Assembly: GCA_003150755.1 (NCBI GenBank)
Contig: QAMT01000023.1
Span: 403,581-467,580 of the forward strand
DNA from: Phascolarctobacterium sp.
Lineage (GTDB): Bacteria > Bacillota > Negativicutes > Acidaminococcales > Acidaminococcaceae
DNA: 64,000 nucleotides
Reading direction: 5' to 3'
A model generated the notes under the pieces. The model made no database searches and had not been told where the DNA came from. It was given only the letters and a program-made list of their open reading frames with translations. The first letter of the stretch is position 1. Each line of letters begins with the position of its first letter. A program made the position numbers and the translations under genes. Shown here piece by piece: positions 44,034-52,639 of this stretch.

Positions 44034-45214
44034 TATTTTGCCAGGTGGTAGATTTTTTCCATATCTTCGGTATTCAATGCTTTAAAACCGCCGATAGTGC
44101 GGGTGTTTTTAAAGCTGCATTTATAGGACAGTTCTTTAATCTGCTCATCAGTCAGGTGAATGTCCATATCGCTGATTTTAGTCGGCATGCCGATACTGCG
44201 GAAGAAGTTTTCCATAGCTCCGATGCCTTCCAGTGCAATTTTTTCTTCATCACCGGCGGTGTAAGGAATGCCGAATACATTGACTGCCAGCTGTGCAAAG
44301 CGCGCCGGGTTTACAGGCATTACATAACGCGCCCAGCTGCCCCAGACTGCTGCCAGCCCTGCGCCGTGGGCAATGTCAAACATACCGCCCAGCTCATGCT
44401 CCAGCTGATGGCAGGCCCAGTCGCCCAAAGTGCGGTCACCGGTAATATCGTTATGGGAGAGCGTGCCGCTCCACATAATTTCGGCGCGTGCATCATAATC
44501 AGACGGGTTTTTAAGCGCAATTTTTACGTTGCGCATTACATTTTTAATCAGCGTTTCGGCAATTCCATCCGTTAAATTAAGCTGCTTAACACCCGGTTTG
44601 GTAAAAAAGCGTTCCAGGCTGTGTACGATAATATCCGTGCAGCCACTGGCCGTTTGGTAAGCAGGCAGTGTGTAGGTCAGTTCCGGATTCATAATGGCAA
44701 ATTTGCAGTAAGCATAGGGAGAATACGCGCCGCGTTTCAGCCAGCCGTCTTCGTTGGTAATAATGCTGGCGTTGCTCATTTCGCTGCCTGCGGCAGCAAT
44801 GGTCAGCACTGTGCCGATAGGCATGCAGGCCGCAGGCGTTTTGCCGGTGTAGTAATCCCACACGTCGCCTTTGTTGGTCAGGCCGTAGCCGATAGCTTTG
44901 GCGCTGTCAATAACGCTGCCGCCGCCAACCGCCAGGATAAAGTCAACATTTTCTTTTCTGCCAAGTTCAATACCCTCGCGCACTTTGCCCAGGCGCGGGT
45001 TCGGCACAACGCCGCCCAGCTCAACATGGCTTATGCCGGCTTCGTCAAGCGAAGCGCAGATTTTATCCAGCAGGCCGCTTTTTTTAGCGCTGTGCCCGCC
45101 GTAGTGGATAAGCACTTTTTTTGCGCCCTGCTCTTTGCACAGTTCACCAACGCGGGCTTCTGTGCCGCGTCCGAAAATTATTTTTGTCGGTGCCAAATAT
45201 TGAAAAAATTCCAT
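44033..45214 (-). CDS. iron-containing alcohol dehydrogenase (BDH/YqhD-like)
   Basis: This 393-residue metal-dependent dehydrogenase probably reduces butanal or other aldehydes with NADPH. Nucleotide motifs are FGRGTEARVGEL, LAVGGGSVIDSAKA and IAAAGSEMSN; metal ligands show in GCTDIIVHSLERF and the ELGGMFDIAHGAGLAA His pair. The GGGS plus GSEMSN pattern groups it with butanol dehydrogenases. AAGGAG precedes the ATG. It is co-transcribed with pcp, an odd pairing. Confidence 0.92.
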   Translation of the reverse strand: MEFFQYLAPTKIIFGRGTEARVGELCKEQGAKKVLIHYGGHSAKKSGLLDKICASLDEAGISHVELGGVVPNPRLGKVREGIELGRKENVDFILAVGGGSVIDSAKAIGYGLTNKGDVWDYYTGKTPAACMPIGTVLTIAAAGSEMSNASIITNEDGWLKRGAYSPYAYCKFAIMNPELTYTLPAYQTASGCTDIIVHSLERFFTKPGVKQLNLTDGIAETLIKNVMRNVKIALKNPSDYDARAEIMWSGTLSHNDITGDRTLGDWACHQLEHELGGMFDIAHGAGLAAVWGSWARYVMPVNPARFAQLAVNVFGIPYTAGDEEKIALEGIGAMENFFRSIGMPTKISDMDIHLTDEQIKELSYKCSFKNTRTIGGFKALNTEDMEKIYHLAK

Positions 45215-45363
45215 TGTTTTCAGCTCCTTTTTAATGCTATACTCTTATGGTACGCCAAAATGGGCGGCGTGTAAATACGCAGCAAAAAAGTTTTATGCCG
45301 GGCAGGCGTTTACAAAAAAACGGCGAAGATAATAATACTGTAAGTTTTTAAGGAGGTTTTATT

Positions 45364-45795
45364 ATGCAGGGCAAAAAATATATAGCTATGGCGCTTGTCT
45401 GCGGCTTTGTTCTGGGCAGCAGCACCGCGCCGGTACAGGCAGGCATTTTAGGCACGGTGCTTAAAGGCGGCGCCATCGGCGTGCTTGTCAGCCAGTTTGA
45501 CGACCAGCTTAACAGCGCCATCAACACTTTAACAGGCAAATACGCTGTCAGCAGCGATTATGCAACCAAAGTCGTGCCAGTAATCACCGTCGGCGACGGC
45601 AGCTACGCAGGCGCAGCACAGGTCAGCGGCCCGCACGCACAGGTAGAAAAATGCAAAGCCGCGCTGCTGATAGAAGCCTCGTTCTTCGGCAGTTTCCGCG
45701 CCAAAGCGCTGATACCTATTGACAAGGTTGACATTACCGATGTTAACCGCGTGCAGGGTGTAGGCGTATCGGCACAGATTGATGTAAAAATTTAA
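45364..45795 (+). CDS. secreted protein of unknown function
   Basis: This 143-residue protein has a Sec signal peptide (AMALVCGFVLGSSTAPVQA, cleavage near residue 26). The mature part starts GILGTVLKGGAIGVLVSQF and continues with a beta-rich domain ending in VGVSAQIDVKI. I do not recognise a family. AAGGAGG precedes the ATG. It is 12 bp upstream of the UDG-like gene, and may be co-transcribed with it. Confidence 0.75.
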   Translation: MQGKKYIAMALVCGFVLGSSTAPVQAGILGTVLKGGAIGVLVSQFDDQLNSAINTLTGKYAVSSDYATKVVPVITVGDGSYAGAAQVSGPHAQVEKCKAALLIEASFFGSFRAKALIPIDKVDITDVNRVQGVGVSAQIDVKI

Positions 45796-45807
45796 TGGAG
45801 CAAACTT

Positions 45808-46515
45808 GTGACGGCAGCAGATTTTATCAAAAAGTTACAACTATATAATAAAACTTCGGTATTCAACCCCTGGCAGGATTACGACCCGGAATGTGACATC
45901 GGGCCGGAAGCCCCTGTTATCCGTGCGGCTAATTTGCAGCGCTATCTTGAGCTGCGCCGGAACGCGCACTTTTTATTTATCGCCGAAGGGCTGGGATACC
46001 AGGGCGGACATTTCAGCGGCATGGCAATGACAAGCGAGCGCATTTTGCTGGGCCATCACCCGGACGTAAACCCGCAGTCCGTGCTTGGCGATTGGGATTA
46101 CAAACGCACCAGCAACCCAAACAGCCCCCGCCTTAACCGCACGCAAAAACTGTACGGCTTCAACGAACCGACGGCAACCGTAATGTGGAACACCATTGCG
46201 CGGCACGGGCTTTCTCCTTACGACACAGTTTTGTGGAATATTTTTCCTTTTCATCCTTATAAAGAAGGTAATATTTTAAGCAACCGCACGCCTTCCGGCG
46301 ATGAACTGGACACCGGCATTGAATACGCACGGATGCTGATGCAGCTGATTCCGGGCATGAAGGTTGTCGCTATCGGGCGCAAATCACAGCAGACGCTTGG
46401 CAAATACGGCGTCAGCTGCGAATGCGTGCCGCATCCTTCCATGGGCGGTGCTAATGCGTTTAAGGCAGCGGTTGCGGCGTTATTTGCTGCGCAAGGCGGT
46501 GAAGCAAATGTCTAA
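45808..46515 (+). CDS. uracil-DNA glycosylase superfamily protein
   Basis: This 235-residue protein has the UDG-superfamily layout: motif A-like FIAEGLGYQGGHFSGMAM and the C-terminal HPS loop in CVPHPSMGG. It differs from classical Ung in motif A, so it could act on other bases or be an uncharacterised branch. The start is GTG 45808 after TGGAG. Its last bases overlap the ThrE N-half gene start. Confidence 0.82.
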   Translation: MTAADFIKKLQLYNKTSVFNPWQDYDPECDIGPEAPVIRAANLQRYLELRRNAHFLFIAEGLGYQGGHFSGMAMTSERILLGHHPDVNPQSVLGDWDYKRTSNPNSPRLNRTQKLYGFNEPTATVMWNTIARHGLSPYDTVLWNIFPFHPYKEGNILSNRTPSGDELDTGIEYARMLMQLIPGMKVVAIGRKSQQTLGKYGVSCECVPHPSMGGANAFKAAVAALFAAQGGEANV

Positions 46516-47290
46516 AACAGAGTTTACGCGCGACCAGACCATCAATATCGCCGTAAAAATGGGCAAAATCCTCTTAAAAAGCGGCGCAGAAACCTACCGC
46601 GTGGAAGATACCATTTCGCGCTGCTGCCTTTCGCACGGCTATGAGGTTGACCCTTTTGTAACACCGACCGTTATCATTCTGGGCAACGAGGACACCGACA
46701 GCTTTATCCGCGTCAGCCGCATTGGTTACCGCAGCACCAATTTAAGCCTTATCAGCGAAATGAACTCCATGTCCTATAATTTCCACAAATGGGATATGAA
46801 CTATGAGGACACCTGCAAATGGCTGGACAGAAAATGGCGGCAGCCTGCGCCTTACGGTAAATGGGCAGTGTGCTTGGCTTCCGGCATCGGCTCTGCTGCT
46901 TTTGCAGCCATGCTGGGCGGCAACAGCCACGATTTTATTGCAGCCTTTGTAACTGGCGGCATGGCAATGGTAGTGCTTAAACAAATTGCAGGCTACCATC
47001 CCAGCGCCTTTTGGGAAAACGCCATCGCAGGCGTGGTTATCGGCGCGGTTGCGCTTACCTGCTGCGCCATCAGCATCCAGTGCACAATGGAAAAAATCAT
47101 TGTAGGCGCACTGATGCCCTTTGTCCCCGGTGTACCGTTCTGCAACGGGCTGCGTGACTACATGGCAGGCAACCTGATGAGCGGCAATTCGCGTATCGCG
47201 GAAGCACTGCTGTTTGCTTCGTCCATCGCTATCGGCATTGCTTTTGTATTGCGTGCCTGGTTCATCTGGGGGTGGGATTTATGGAGATGA
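46508..47290 (+). CDS. threonine/serine exporter, N-terminal half (ThrE)
   Basis: This 260-residue DUF1212/ThrE domain protein exports threonine or serine together with the next gene. The soluble N-terminal part has KSGAETYRVEDTISRCCLSH and IRVSRIGYRSTNLSLI; about five membrane helices follow (TGGMAMVVLKQIAG, VVIGAVALTCCAISI). The start at 46508 lies inside the UDG-like gene with a weak AAGGCGG site. In actinobacteria both halves are fused in one ThrE protein; the split form is common in Firmicutes. Confidence 0.9.
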   Translation: MSKTEFTRDQTINIAVKMGKILLKSGAETYRVEDTISRCCLSHGYEVDPFVTPTVIILGNEDTDSFIRVSRIGYRSTNLSLISEMNSMSYNFHKWDMNYEDTCKWLDRKWRQPAPYGKWAVCLASGIGSAAFAAMLGGNSHDFIAAFVTGGMAMVVLKQIAGYHPSAFWENAIAGVVIGAVALTCCAISIQCTMEKIIVGALMPFVPGVPFCNGLRDYMAGNLMSGNSRIAEALLFASSIAIGIAFVLRAWFIWGWDLWR

Positions 47291-47772
47291 TTTCTGCATT
47301 TATCTTTGCCTGCCTGGCGACAATGGCTTTTGCCGTACTGTTTCAGGCGCCGAAAAAAATAGTGCTTATCGACGGCATTATCGGCGCGATTGGCTGGGTA
47401 GTGTTCATCTACCTGCGGCACGAACTTGGTTATACTTCATTCGTTTCCAATTTTACTGCTACCATATCACTGGCACTGGCCAGCGAACTCAGCTCGCGTA
47501 TCTTCAAGCAGCCGGTAACAGTGTTTGTGATCCCGGGCATTGTGCCGCTGGTGCCGGGGCTCGGCATTTATCAGGGCATGTTTGCCATTATCAACAACGA
47601 TTACAGCAACGGCACATCAATATTGCTTACGGCCATGACGGACTCTGTTGCCATCTCCATCGGCGTTATGCTGATTTCCAGCCTGTTCCGCGTTATTAAA
47701 GTACGCCGCTTCATGCTGCAATATCACCGTTCCAAACGCCAGATGGGCATAAAAGTAATGGGTAAAAAATAA
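47281..47772 (+). CDS. threonine/serine exporter, C-terminal half (DUF3815)
   Basis: This 163-residue partner has five membrane helices and the family loop VFVIPGIVPLVPGLGIYQGM. I start at ATG 47281 rather than GTG 47272 because GGGGGTGGG lies in front of it. The gene overlaps the first half by 10 bases, so the two subunits are made together. Confidence 0.9.
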   Translation: MEMISAFIFACLATMAFAVLFQAPKKIVLIDGIIGAIGWVVFIYLRHELGYTSFVSNFTATISLALASELSSRIFKQPVTVFVIPGIVPLVPGLGIYQGMFAIINNDYSNGTSILLTAMTDSVAISIGVMLISSLFRVIKVRRFMLQYHRSKRQMGIKVMGKK

Positions 47773-47787
47773 ATAGGGCAAAATAAA

Positions 47788-47819
47788 AACGGCAGTCCGC
47801 CTATAAACGGAATGCCGTT
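47788..47819. terminator. bidirectional terminator
   Basis: AACGGCAgTCCG pairs with CGGAaTGCCGTT across an 8-base loop, with T on the right and A on the left. It separates the convergent thrE and pdxK genes. Confidence 0.85.
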
Positions 47820-47835
47820 TTGTTATTTATAAGTT

Positions 47836-48636
47836 TTACTTATGCCATTTGCAATGGTCAGTTGCGCCGCTGAACTGATTTAAGCGGAAGGAGTTTTTAA
47901 GCGCTACGGTAATAAATTCTTTGGCTTCTGCCAGTGCATCTTTAACGCTTAAGCCCTTGGCAAGCCCGGCCGTAATCGCTGCCGAAAAAGTGCAGCCTGC
48001 GCCATGGTTAAAGCAGCCTGGAATTTTCTTTTCGGCGTTAACGGTGTAATCCTTACCGTCATACAAAACATCTATTGCTTCATCGCCGTCATTGCGCGAA
48101 CCGCTTTTAATAACAACGTAACCTGCACCAAGCTGCTGAATACGCGCCGCAGCTTCTTTGATTTCATCCAGCGTTTCAACCTTCTCCATACCGGCAAGGT
48201 ATGCTGCTTCCAGCGTGTTAGGTGTAATAACATCGGCGCGGCTTACCAGAACTTCTTTAATCGCTGCCGCTGCGTCCGGAACCATAATTGCGTCAATGCC
48301 CTTGCATACCATTACCGGGTCAATAACTACATTTTTAAGGTTATATTTATCAATCGTATCAGCAACCAGCTGCACCAGTTCTGCGCTGCCAAGCATACCG
48401 GTTTTCATGGCGTCAACGCCGATGCCTTCCACAATAGTTTTAATCTGTTTTTCAATAACGTCCATTGCAATGGGATACATTTCATGAGCCCAGTCCTTCG
48501 GGTTCTGCGCTACGATAACGGTCAGCGCCGTAAGCCCGTATACCCCCATTGCCGTAAAAGTTTTTAAATCGGCCTCCATACCAGCGCCGCCGCTAGTATC
48601 GCTGCCGGCAATTGTCATAGCCTTATATAATGCCAT
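47836..48636 (-). CDS. pdxK: pyridoxine/HMP kinase (PdxK/ThiD family)
   Basis: This 266-residue ribokinase-fold kinase opens AMTIAGSDTSGGAGMEADLK and has the active GHG-type glycine loop FNHGAGCTFSAAITAGLA. The phrase VIDPVMVCKG is typical of the Bacillus PdxK branch, a ThiD relative that phosphorylates pyridoxine and pyridoxal. A ThiD role (HMP-phosphate kinase) cannot be ruled out. The divergent PdxR-like regulator supports a vitamin B6 role. Confidence 0.85.
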   Translation of the reverse strand: MALYKAMTIAGSDTSGGAGMEADLKTFTAMGVYGLTALTVIVAQNPKDWAHEMYPIAMDVIEKQIKTIVEGIGVDAMKTGMLGSAELVQLVADTIDKYNLKNVVIDPVMVCKGIDAIMVPDAAAAIKEVLVSRADVITPNTLEAAYLAGMEKVETLDEIKEAAARIQQLGAGYVVIKSGSRNDGDEAIDVLYDGKDYTVNAEKKIPGCFNHGAGCTFSAAITAGLAKGLSVKDALAEAKEFITVALKNSFRLNQFSGATDHCKWHK

Positions 48637-48749
48637 TTTTAAGCCCCCATATTACAAAAAAATTTATGTTTTTAACACATTTATTATGATATACTAAAAC
48701 TGTAATTATAAAAATAGCCAGAATTTACATTTTTAAAGAGGACAGTTTT

Positions 48750-50165
48750 ATGCTTATCAACCTGCCGCAGGCAGATGGCACCGCACCGCTGTACCTGCGC
48801 TTAATCAAACAAATCAAACAGCAAATTCACAGCGGAAAAATTGCCGCCGGTGAAAAAATGCCTTCCCTGCGCCGCCTGGCAAAAGATTTGGGCGTTAGCC
48901 GCACAACTGCCGAAGCTGCCTATAATCAGCTTGTTGCCGAAGGCTACCTGCTTGCAGAACCCAAACGCGGCTATTTTGCCGCAGGCATTGCAGCGCGCCC
49001 GGCAGAACAAAAAACAACGCCGGAAAAAGCAAAATCAATAACACCGGTTCGTTACGACTTTGGTAATAACTACATCGACAGCACTCTATTTCCTGCCGCC
49101 ATCTGGAAACGCTGCCTGGGCCATGCCTTAGAAAACGCACAACTGCTTGCCGGTTACGGCGACCCGCAGGGTGAACCGTATCTGCGCAGCACGCTGGCGC
49201 GTTACAGCCACGAAGCGCGTGATGTAATCTGCACGCCGGAACAAATCGTTATTGGCGCAGGCATCCAGAGCCTTCTGGAAATTTTACTGGCAATATTTGC
49301 CGAAGCTGACCATGCCGTTGCACTTGAAGAACCTGGTTTTACCAAAGCTGAACAGATTTTTAAAACGGCAGGCTGGCAGGTCAGCCGTTTCGATTCTGAA
49401 AACCTGCGCCCAAAACTGCCGCAGCTTTTATACGTCAGCCCCTCTAATCCATATAAAGGGCGCTCGTTATCGCCGCAAGGCAGGTTAAACCTTTTGCAGT
49501 GGGCACGCCAAACCGGCGGCTATATTTTAGAGGACGACTACAACGGCGAATTCCGCTATTTTACGCACCCCATTGCCTCACTGCAAGGCATGAGCGGCGG
49601 GCAAAATGTAATTTACTGCGGCTCGTTTTCACGCATTTTGCTGCCTAGCCTGCGCATCAGTTACCTGGTACTGCCGCAAAGCCTGCTGCCTGCTTATAGC
49701 CGCGTCAAACACTTATATAACCAAACCTCCTCCAGCATCGAACAATTCGCACTGGCAGAATTTATCGCCTCCGGCAACCTGCGCCGCCATATCAAAAAAA
49801 TGCGCCGCCGCTACGCCGTAAAAAATACGCTTCTGCGCAGCGCCCTGGCAAAAATCTTCGGCAATAAAATCAGCATCATGGCTTACGAATCCGGCCTGCA
49901 TATACGCCTGGCCGTGCATACCGGCGGCACCGCGCAAAACTTAGCAAAGCAAGCCCTTGCAGCAGGTATCCATATTTTACCCGTTGCCGCTTCTGCTTCC
50001 GGTACAATCTCAAAACCTCAAACTAATTACCCAAACAGCATAAGTAACTCCGCTTATGCGGATGCCAATACTGCCACGCCGGAAATTTTGCTATCTTTTG
50101 CAGGCATTGCCGAAAACGATATCGAACCCGCACTAAAAAAATTGCAGGAAGTATGGGAGTTATAA
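48750..50165 (+). CDS. MocR/PdxR-type regulator with aminotransferase domain
   Basis: This 471-residue PLP-binding regulator has a GntR winged helix at residues 10-75 (PLYLRLIKQIKQQIHSGKIA, LGVSRTTAEAAYNQLVAEGY) and a fold-I aminotransferase domain from about 110 (IVIGAGIQSLLEILLAIF, ILEDDYNGEFRY, YCGSFSRILLPSLRIS with the PLP lysine position as SFSRILLPS). In true PdxR the lysine follows SxS/T; here the residue at that place is Arg or absent, so PLP binding needs checking. Divergent from pdxK, its likely target. Confidence 0.88.
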   Translation: MLINLPQADGTAPLYLRLIKQIKQQIHSGKIAAGEKMPSLRRLAKDLGVSRTTAEAAYNQLVAEGYLLAEPKRGYFAAGIAARPAEQKTTPEKAKSITPVRYDFGNNYIDSTLFPAAIWKRCLGHALENAQLLAGYGDPQGEPYLRSTLARYSHEARDVICTPEQIVIGAGIQSLLEILLAIFAEADHAVALEEPGFTKAEQIFKTAGWQVSRFDSENLRPKLPQLLYVSPSNPYKGRSLSPQGRLNLLQWARQTGGYILEDDYNGEFRYFTHPIASLQGMSGGQNVIYCGSFSRILLPSLRISYLVLPQSLLPAYSRVKHLYNQTSSSIEQFALAEFIASGNLRRHIKKMRRRYAVKNTLLRSALAKIFGNKISIMAYESGLHIRLAVHTGGTAQNLAKQALAAGIHILPVAASASGTISKPQTNYPNSISNSAYADANTATPEILLSFAGIAENDIEPALKKLQEVWEL

Positions 50166-50185
50166 AAAATTAAACGCCAATAAAA

Positions 50186-50232
50186 AACAGGACTCTGAAT
50201 GTTATTATTTTACATTCAAAGTCCTGTTTTAT
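50186..50232 (+). terminator. pdxR-like gene terminator
   Basis: AACAGGAC-TC-TGAATGT pairs with ACATTCA-AA-GTCCTGTT, followed by TTATTATT. It is 21 bases after the regulator stop and close to the RelE remnant. Confidence 0.8.
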
Positions 50233-50246
50233 TATTATCTAACTAT

Positions 50247-50290
50247 TTATCTGCGCACAAAAATTTTTTGATATTCTTCATCCTCATTTT
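50247..50290 (-). pseudogene. remnant of a RelE/ParE toxin C-terminus
   Basis: The minus strand reads NEDEEYQKIFVRR-stop, against HEDEEYPEIFVRR-stop at the end of the intact toxin (38893-39213). The DNA match extends into the untranslated TAAATAG flank, with the same phrase AACTATTTATCTGCGCAC. No start or antitoxin remains. It overlaps the last codons of the DUF951 gene in another frame, so it is a relic of a lost toxin-antitoxin copy or a recombination scar. Confidence 0.65.
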
Positions 50291-50484
50291 TCTGCTTTCG
50301 CCGTAACAATTGCTTTTACGGCTTTTTCAAATTTAGGGCGCGCCAGCATTACAAAATGCCCGCAGCCGCGGCATTTAATGCCAAAGTCCATACCCGTGCG
50401 CAAAATCTCCCATTCGTAGCTGCCGCAGGGGTGGGGCTTTTTCATTTTTACCACATCGCCCACCTTAAAGGTTTTCGGTTCCAT
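50284..50484 (-). CDS. DUF951 family small zinc-ribbon-like protein
   Basis: This 66-residue protein has the DUF951 core FKVGDVVKMKKPHPCGSYEWEI and a CRGCGHFVML cysteine pair, with a further Cys in the PHPCG loop. Such residues may hold zinc; a nucleic-acid role has been proposed for relatives (YyzM) near the Bacillus replication origin, next to ychF. Function unproven. It begins one base after the CBS-ACT stop and is the last gene of the liv operon. Confidence 0.88.
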   Translation of the reverse strand: MEPKTFKVGDVVKMKKPHPCGSYEWEILRTGMDFGIKCRGCGHFVMLARPKFEKAVKAIVTAKAEK

Positions 50485-50485
50485 T

Positions 50486-51145
50486 TCAGCCTCTGCTTTT
50501 TACGTTGCTGATATCGGTTACATAATAACCTGCTTCACGCAGCTGCTCGATAATTTCCAGGCCTTTGCCGCCAAGTTCAGCGCGGATGGTAAGCTCGGTT
50601 TTAACGTCGGTTTCCGGTTTGGCAACAATGCTGATAATGTTAATATTGTTATCACGGAACATAGCGCCGATATCGGCGATAACGCCAACTTTATCAGTAA
50701 CGTCAATGGTAATACGGGTGCTGGTGCGTGCCAGGCCCATAATATCAACAAATGCGCGGAAAATATCGCTGTCGGTAATAATGCCGCACAGTTTGTTTTC
50801 GTCGTTTACTACCGGCAGTGCATTGATTTTATTTTTGTACAGCAGGTAAGCAGCGTCTTCAACGCCGGAATCTTCATGTACGGTAATAACGTTTTTGGTC
50901 ATAACGTCGCGTACTTTCAGTTTGCCCAAAAGGTAGTTGGCCTCGTAACGAGAAAGCGTCGTTGCGTCAGTCGGGGAAGTACGGCTTACATCGGCGTCGG
51001 TAATAATACCGCGCACACGGTTGATGTCATCTACAACCGGCAAGCGGCGTTTGTCCTTGCCGCGCATCAGCTCTCTTACTTCCAGCATGTTTTTATCTTC
51101 TGTAATGGTTATAACGTCTTTGGTCATAAACTCTTTAACTAACAT
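50486..51145 (-). CDS. CBS pair plus ACT domain protein
   Basis: This 219-residue cytoplasmic sensor has two CBS motifs (MTKDVITITEDKNMLEVREL, VMTKNVITVHEDSGVEDAAY) to about residue 135, then an ACT domain (TRITIDVTDKVGVIADIGAM to the end). CBS pairs bind adenine nucleotides and ACT domains bind amino acids. It lies 19 bases downstream of livF, so it may report branched-chain amino acid and energy status. It resembles AcuB. AGGAGGA precedes ATG 51145; the longer frame upstream overlaps livF and is not used. Confidence 0.9.
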   Translation of the reverse strand: MLVKEFMTKDVITITEDKNMLEVRELMRGKDKRRLPVVDDINRVRGIITDADVSRTSPTDATTLSRYEANYLLGKLKVRDVMTKNVITVHEDSGVEDAAYLLYKNKINALPVVNDENKLCGIITDSDIFRAFVDIMGLARTSTRITIDVTDKVGVIADIGAMFRDNNINIISIVAKPETDVKTELTIRAELGGKGLEIIEQLREAGYYVTDISNVKSRG

Positions 51146-51164
51146 TATAAATCCTCCTCCGGCA

Positions 51165-51869
51165 TCAGCCGCCCAGATATGCTTTGCGGACCGCTTCGCT
51201 GCTTGCCAGCTCCTGCGCCGTACCGGCCAGGGCAATGCGCCCGGTTTCAAGTACATAAGCCTTATCGGCGATGGACAGCGCCATGTTGGCGTTCTGTTCA
51301 ACCAGCAGCACGGTAGTTCCGCTTTCATTGATTTCTTTTATTATATTAAAAATTTCTTTAACAAGCAACGGGGCAAGGCCCATGGAAGGTTCGTCCAGCA
51401 GCAAAAGGCGCGGACGGCTCATCAGCGCGCGGCCCATAGCAAGCATCTGCTGCTCGCCGCCGGAGAGCGTACCGGCAATCTGCGTTTTGCGCTCCAAAAG
51501 GCGCGGGAATTTCTGGAAAATTTTATCCATGTCTTCGGCAATGCCTGCTTTGTCGCTGCGCAGGTAAGCGCCAAGCTCCAGGTTTTCCATTACCGTCATA
51601 TTGGCAAAAACGTGGCGGCCTTCAGGTACCTGGCACAGGCCCATACCGACTATTTTATGCGCCGGTACGCCGACAATTTCCTGGTCTTCAAAAATGATGC
51701 TGCCGTTTTTCGGCTTAATCAGGCCGGAAATGGTATGCAGGGTTGTGCTTTTGCCTGCGCCGTTAGAACCGATAAGCGTAACGATTTCGCCGTCCGGCAC
51801 CTCCAGGCTTACATCTTTGATGGCGTGAATGGCACCATAGTATACATCAAGATTGCTGACTTTTAACAT
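51165..51869 (-). CDS. livF: branched-chain amino acid ABC transporter ATPase LivF
   Basis: This 234-residue ATPase has Walker A GSNGAGKST, signature LSGGEQQMLAMGRALM and Walker B LLLLDEPSMGLAP, with the H-loop in LLVEQNANMA. The LSGGEQQ and EQNAN phrases define the LivF group. It overlaps the LivG stop by one base (TAATG). It is one of the two ATPases of the Leu/Ile/Val importer. Confidence 0.96.
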   Translation of the reverse strand: MLKVSNLDVYYGAIHAIKDVSLEVPDGEIVTLIGSNGAGKSTTLHTISGLIKPKNGSIIFEDQEIVGVPAHKIVGMGLCQVPEGRHVFANMTVMENLELGAYLRSDKAGIAEDMDKIFQKFPRLLERKTQIAGTLSGGEQQMLAMGRALMSRPRLLLLDEPSMGLAPLLVKEIFNIIKEINESGTTVLLVEQNANMALSIADKAYVLETGRIALAGTAQELASSEAVRKAYLGG

Positions 51870-52639
51870 TATAGTACCTCCTCGCCCAAATATGCTTCAA
51901 TTACGCGCTTGTTATGCTTGATTTCGTCCGGCGTGCCGCTGGCGATGCAAAGCCCGTATTCCAAAACGTAAATGCGTTCGCACACGCCCATAACAAGACC
52001 CATATCATGTTCAATCAAAAGAATAGCCAAATCAAATTTTTCCCTAATCCAGCGGATAAGTTCCATCAGCTCTTTGGTTTCCTGCGGGTTCATGCCTGCC
52101 GCAGGTTCGTCCAGCAGCAAAAGTTTCGGGCCGGTTGCCAGCGCACGCGCGATTTCCAGACGGCGCTGCTCGCCGTAAGGCAGGTTTTTGGCAAGCTCGT
52201 CCGCTTTGCTGTCCAGATGGAAAATTTTGAGCAAATCCATTGCCATTTCGGTAATTTTATCTTCCTCGCTGAAATAACGCCCAAAGCGGCCTACTGCTTC
52301 CAAAAGCCCGTATTTAACGTGCATGTTGTAAGCAACTTTTACGTTGTCGATAACGCTGAGCTCGGAGAACAGGCGGATATTCTGGAAGGTACGCGCCATG
52401 CCCAGCTGCGTTACCTGGTAGGATTTTTTGCCGCTGGTACGCTGGCCGTTAAAAATAATTTCGCCTTCAGTCGGCGTATAAACACCGGTAATCATGTTAA
52501 ATGCAGTTGTTTTACCGGCGCCGTTAGGGCCGATAAGGCCGATAAGTTCGCCTTTATTGATGGTCATGCTAAAGTTGGAGACGGCACGCAAACCGCCGAA
52601 AACCATGGATATATCATTTACTTTCAGCAGTTCTTCCAT
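51869..52639 (-). CDS. livG: branched-chain amino acid ABC transporter ATPase LivG
   Basis: This 256-residue ATPase has Walker A GPNGAGKTT, the LivG phrase FNMITGVYTPTEGEI, signature LPYGEQRRLEIARALA and Walker B LLLLDEPAAGMNP, then LIEHDMGLVM. I start at ATG 52639, 8 bases after AGGAGG; the GTG nine bases earlier overlaps that site. It is the second ATPase, with LivF. Confidence 0.96.
   Translation of the reverse strand: MEELLKVNDISMVFGGLRAVSNFSMTINKGELIGLIGPNGAGKTTAFNMITGVYTPTEGEIIFNGQRTSGKKSYQVTQLGMARTFQNIRLFSELSVIDNVKVAYNMHVKYGLLEAVGRFGRYFSEEDKITEMAMDLLKIFHLDSKADELAKNLPYGEQRRLEIARALATGPKLLLLDEPAAGMNPQETKELMELIRWIREKFDLAILLIEHDMGLVMGVCERIYVLEYGLCIASGTPDEIKHNKRVIEAYLGEEVL

Noticed and set aside
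48637..48749. Riboswitch (TPP-like) before the pdxK/thiD gene.
   Set aside because: The gap is short and AT-rich with no TPP core motifs; the divergent PdxR-like gene gives a simpler control route.
51146..51328. Longer start for the CBS-ACT gene.
   Set aside because: The extra codons overlap livF on the same strand in another frame and lack family similarity; ATG 51145 has a strong AGGAGG.
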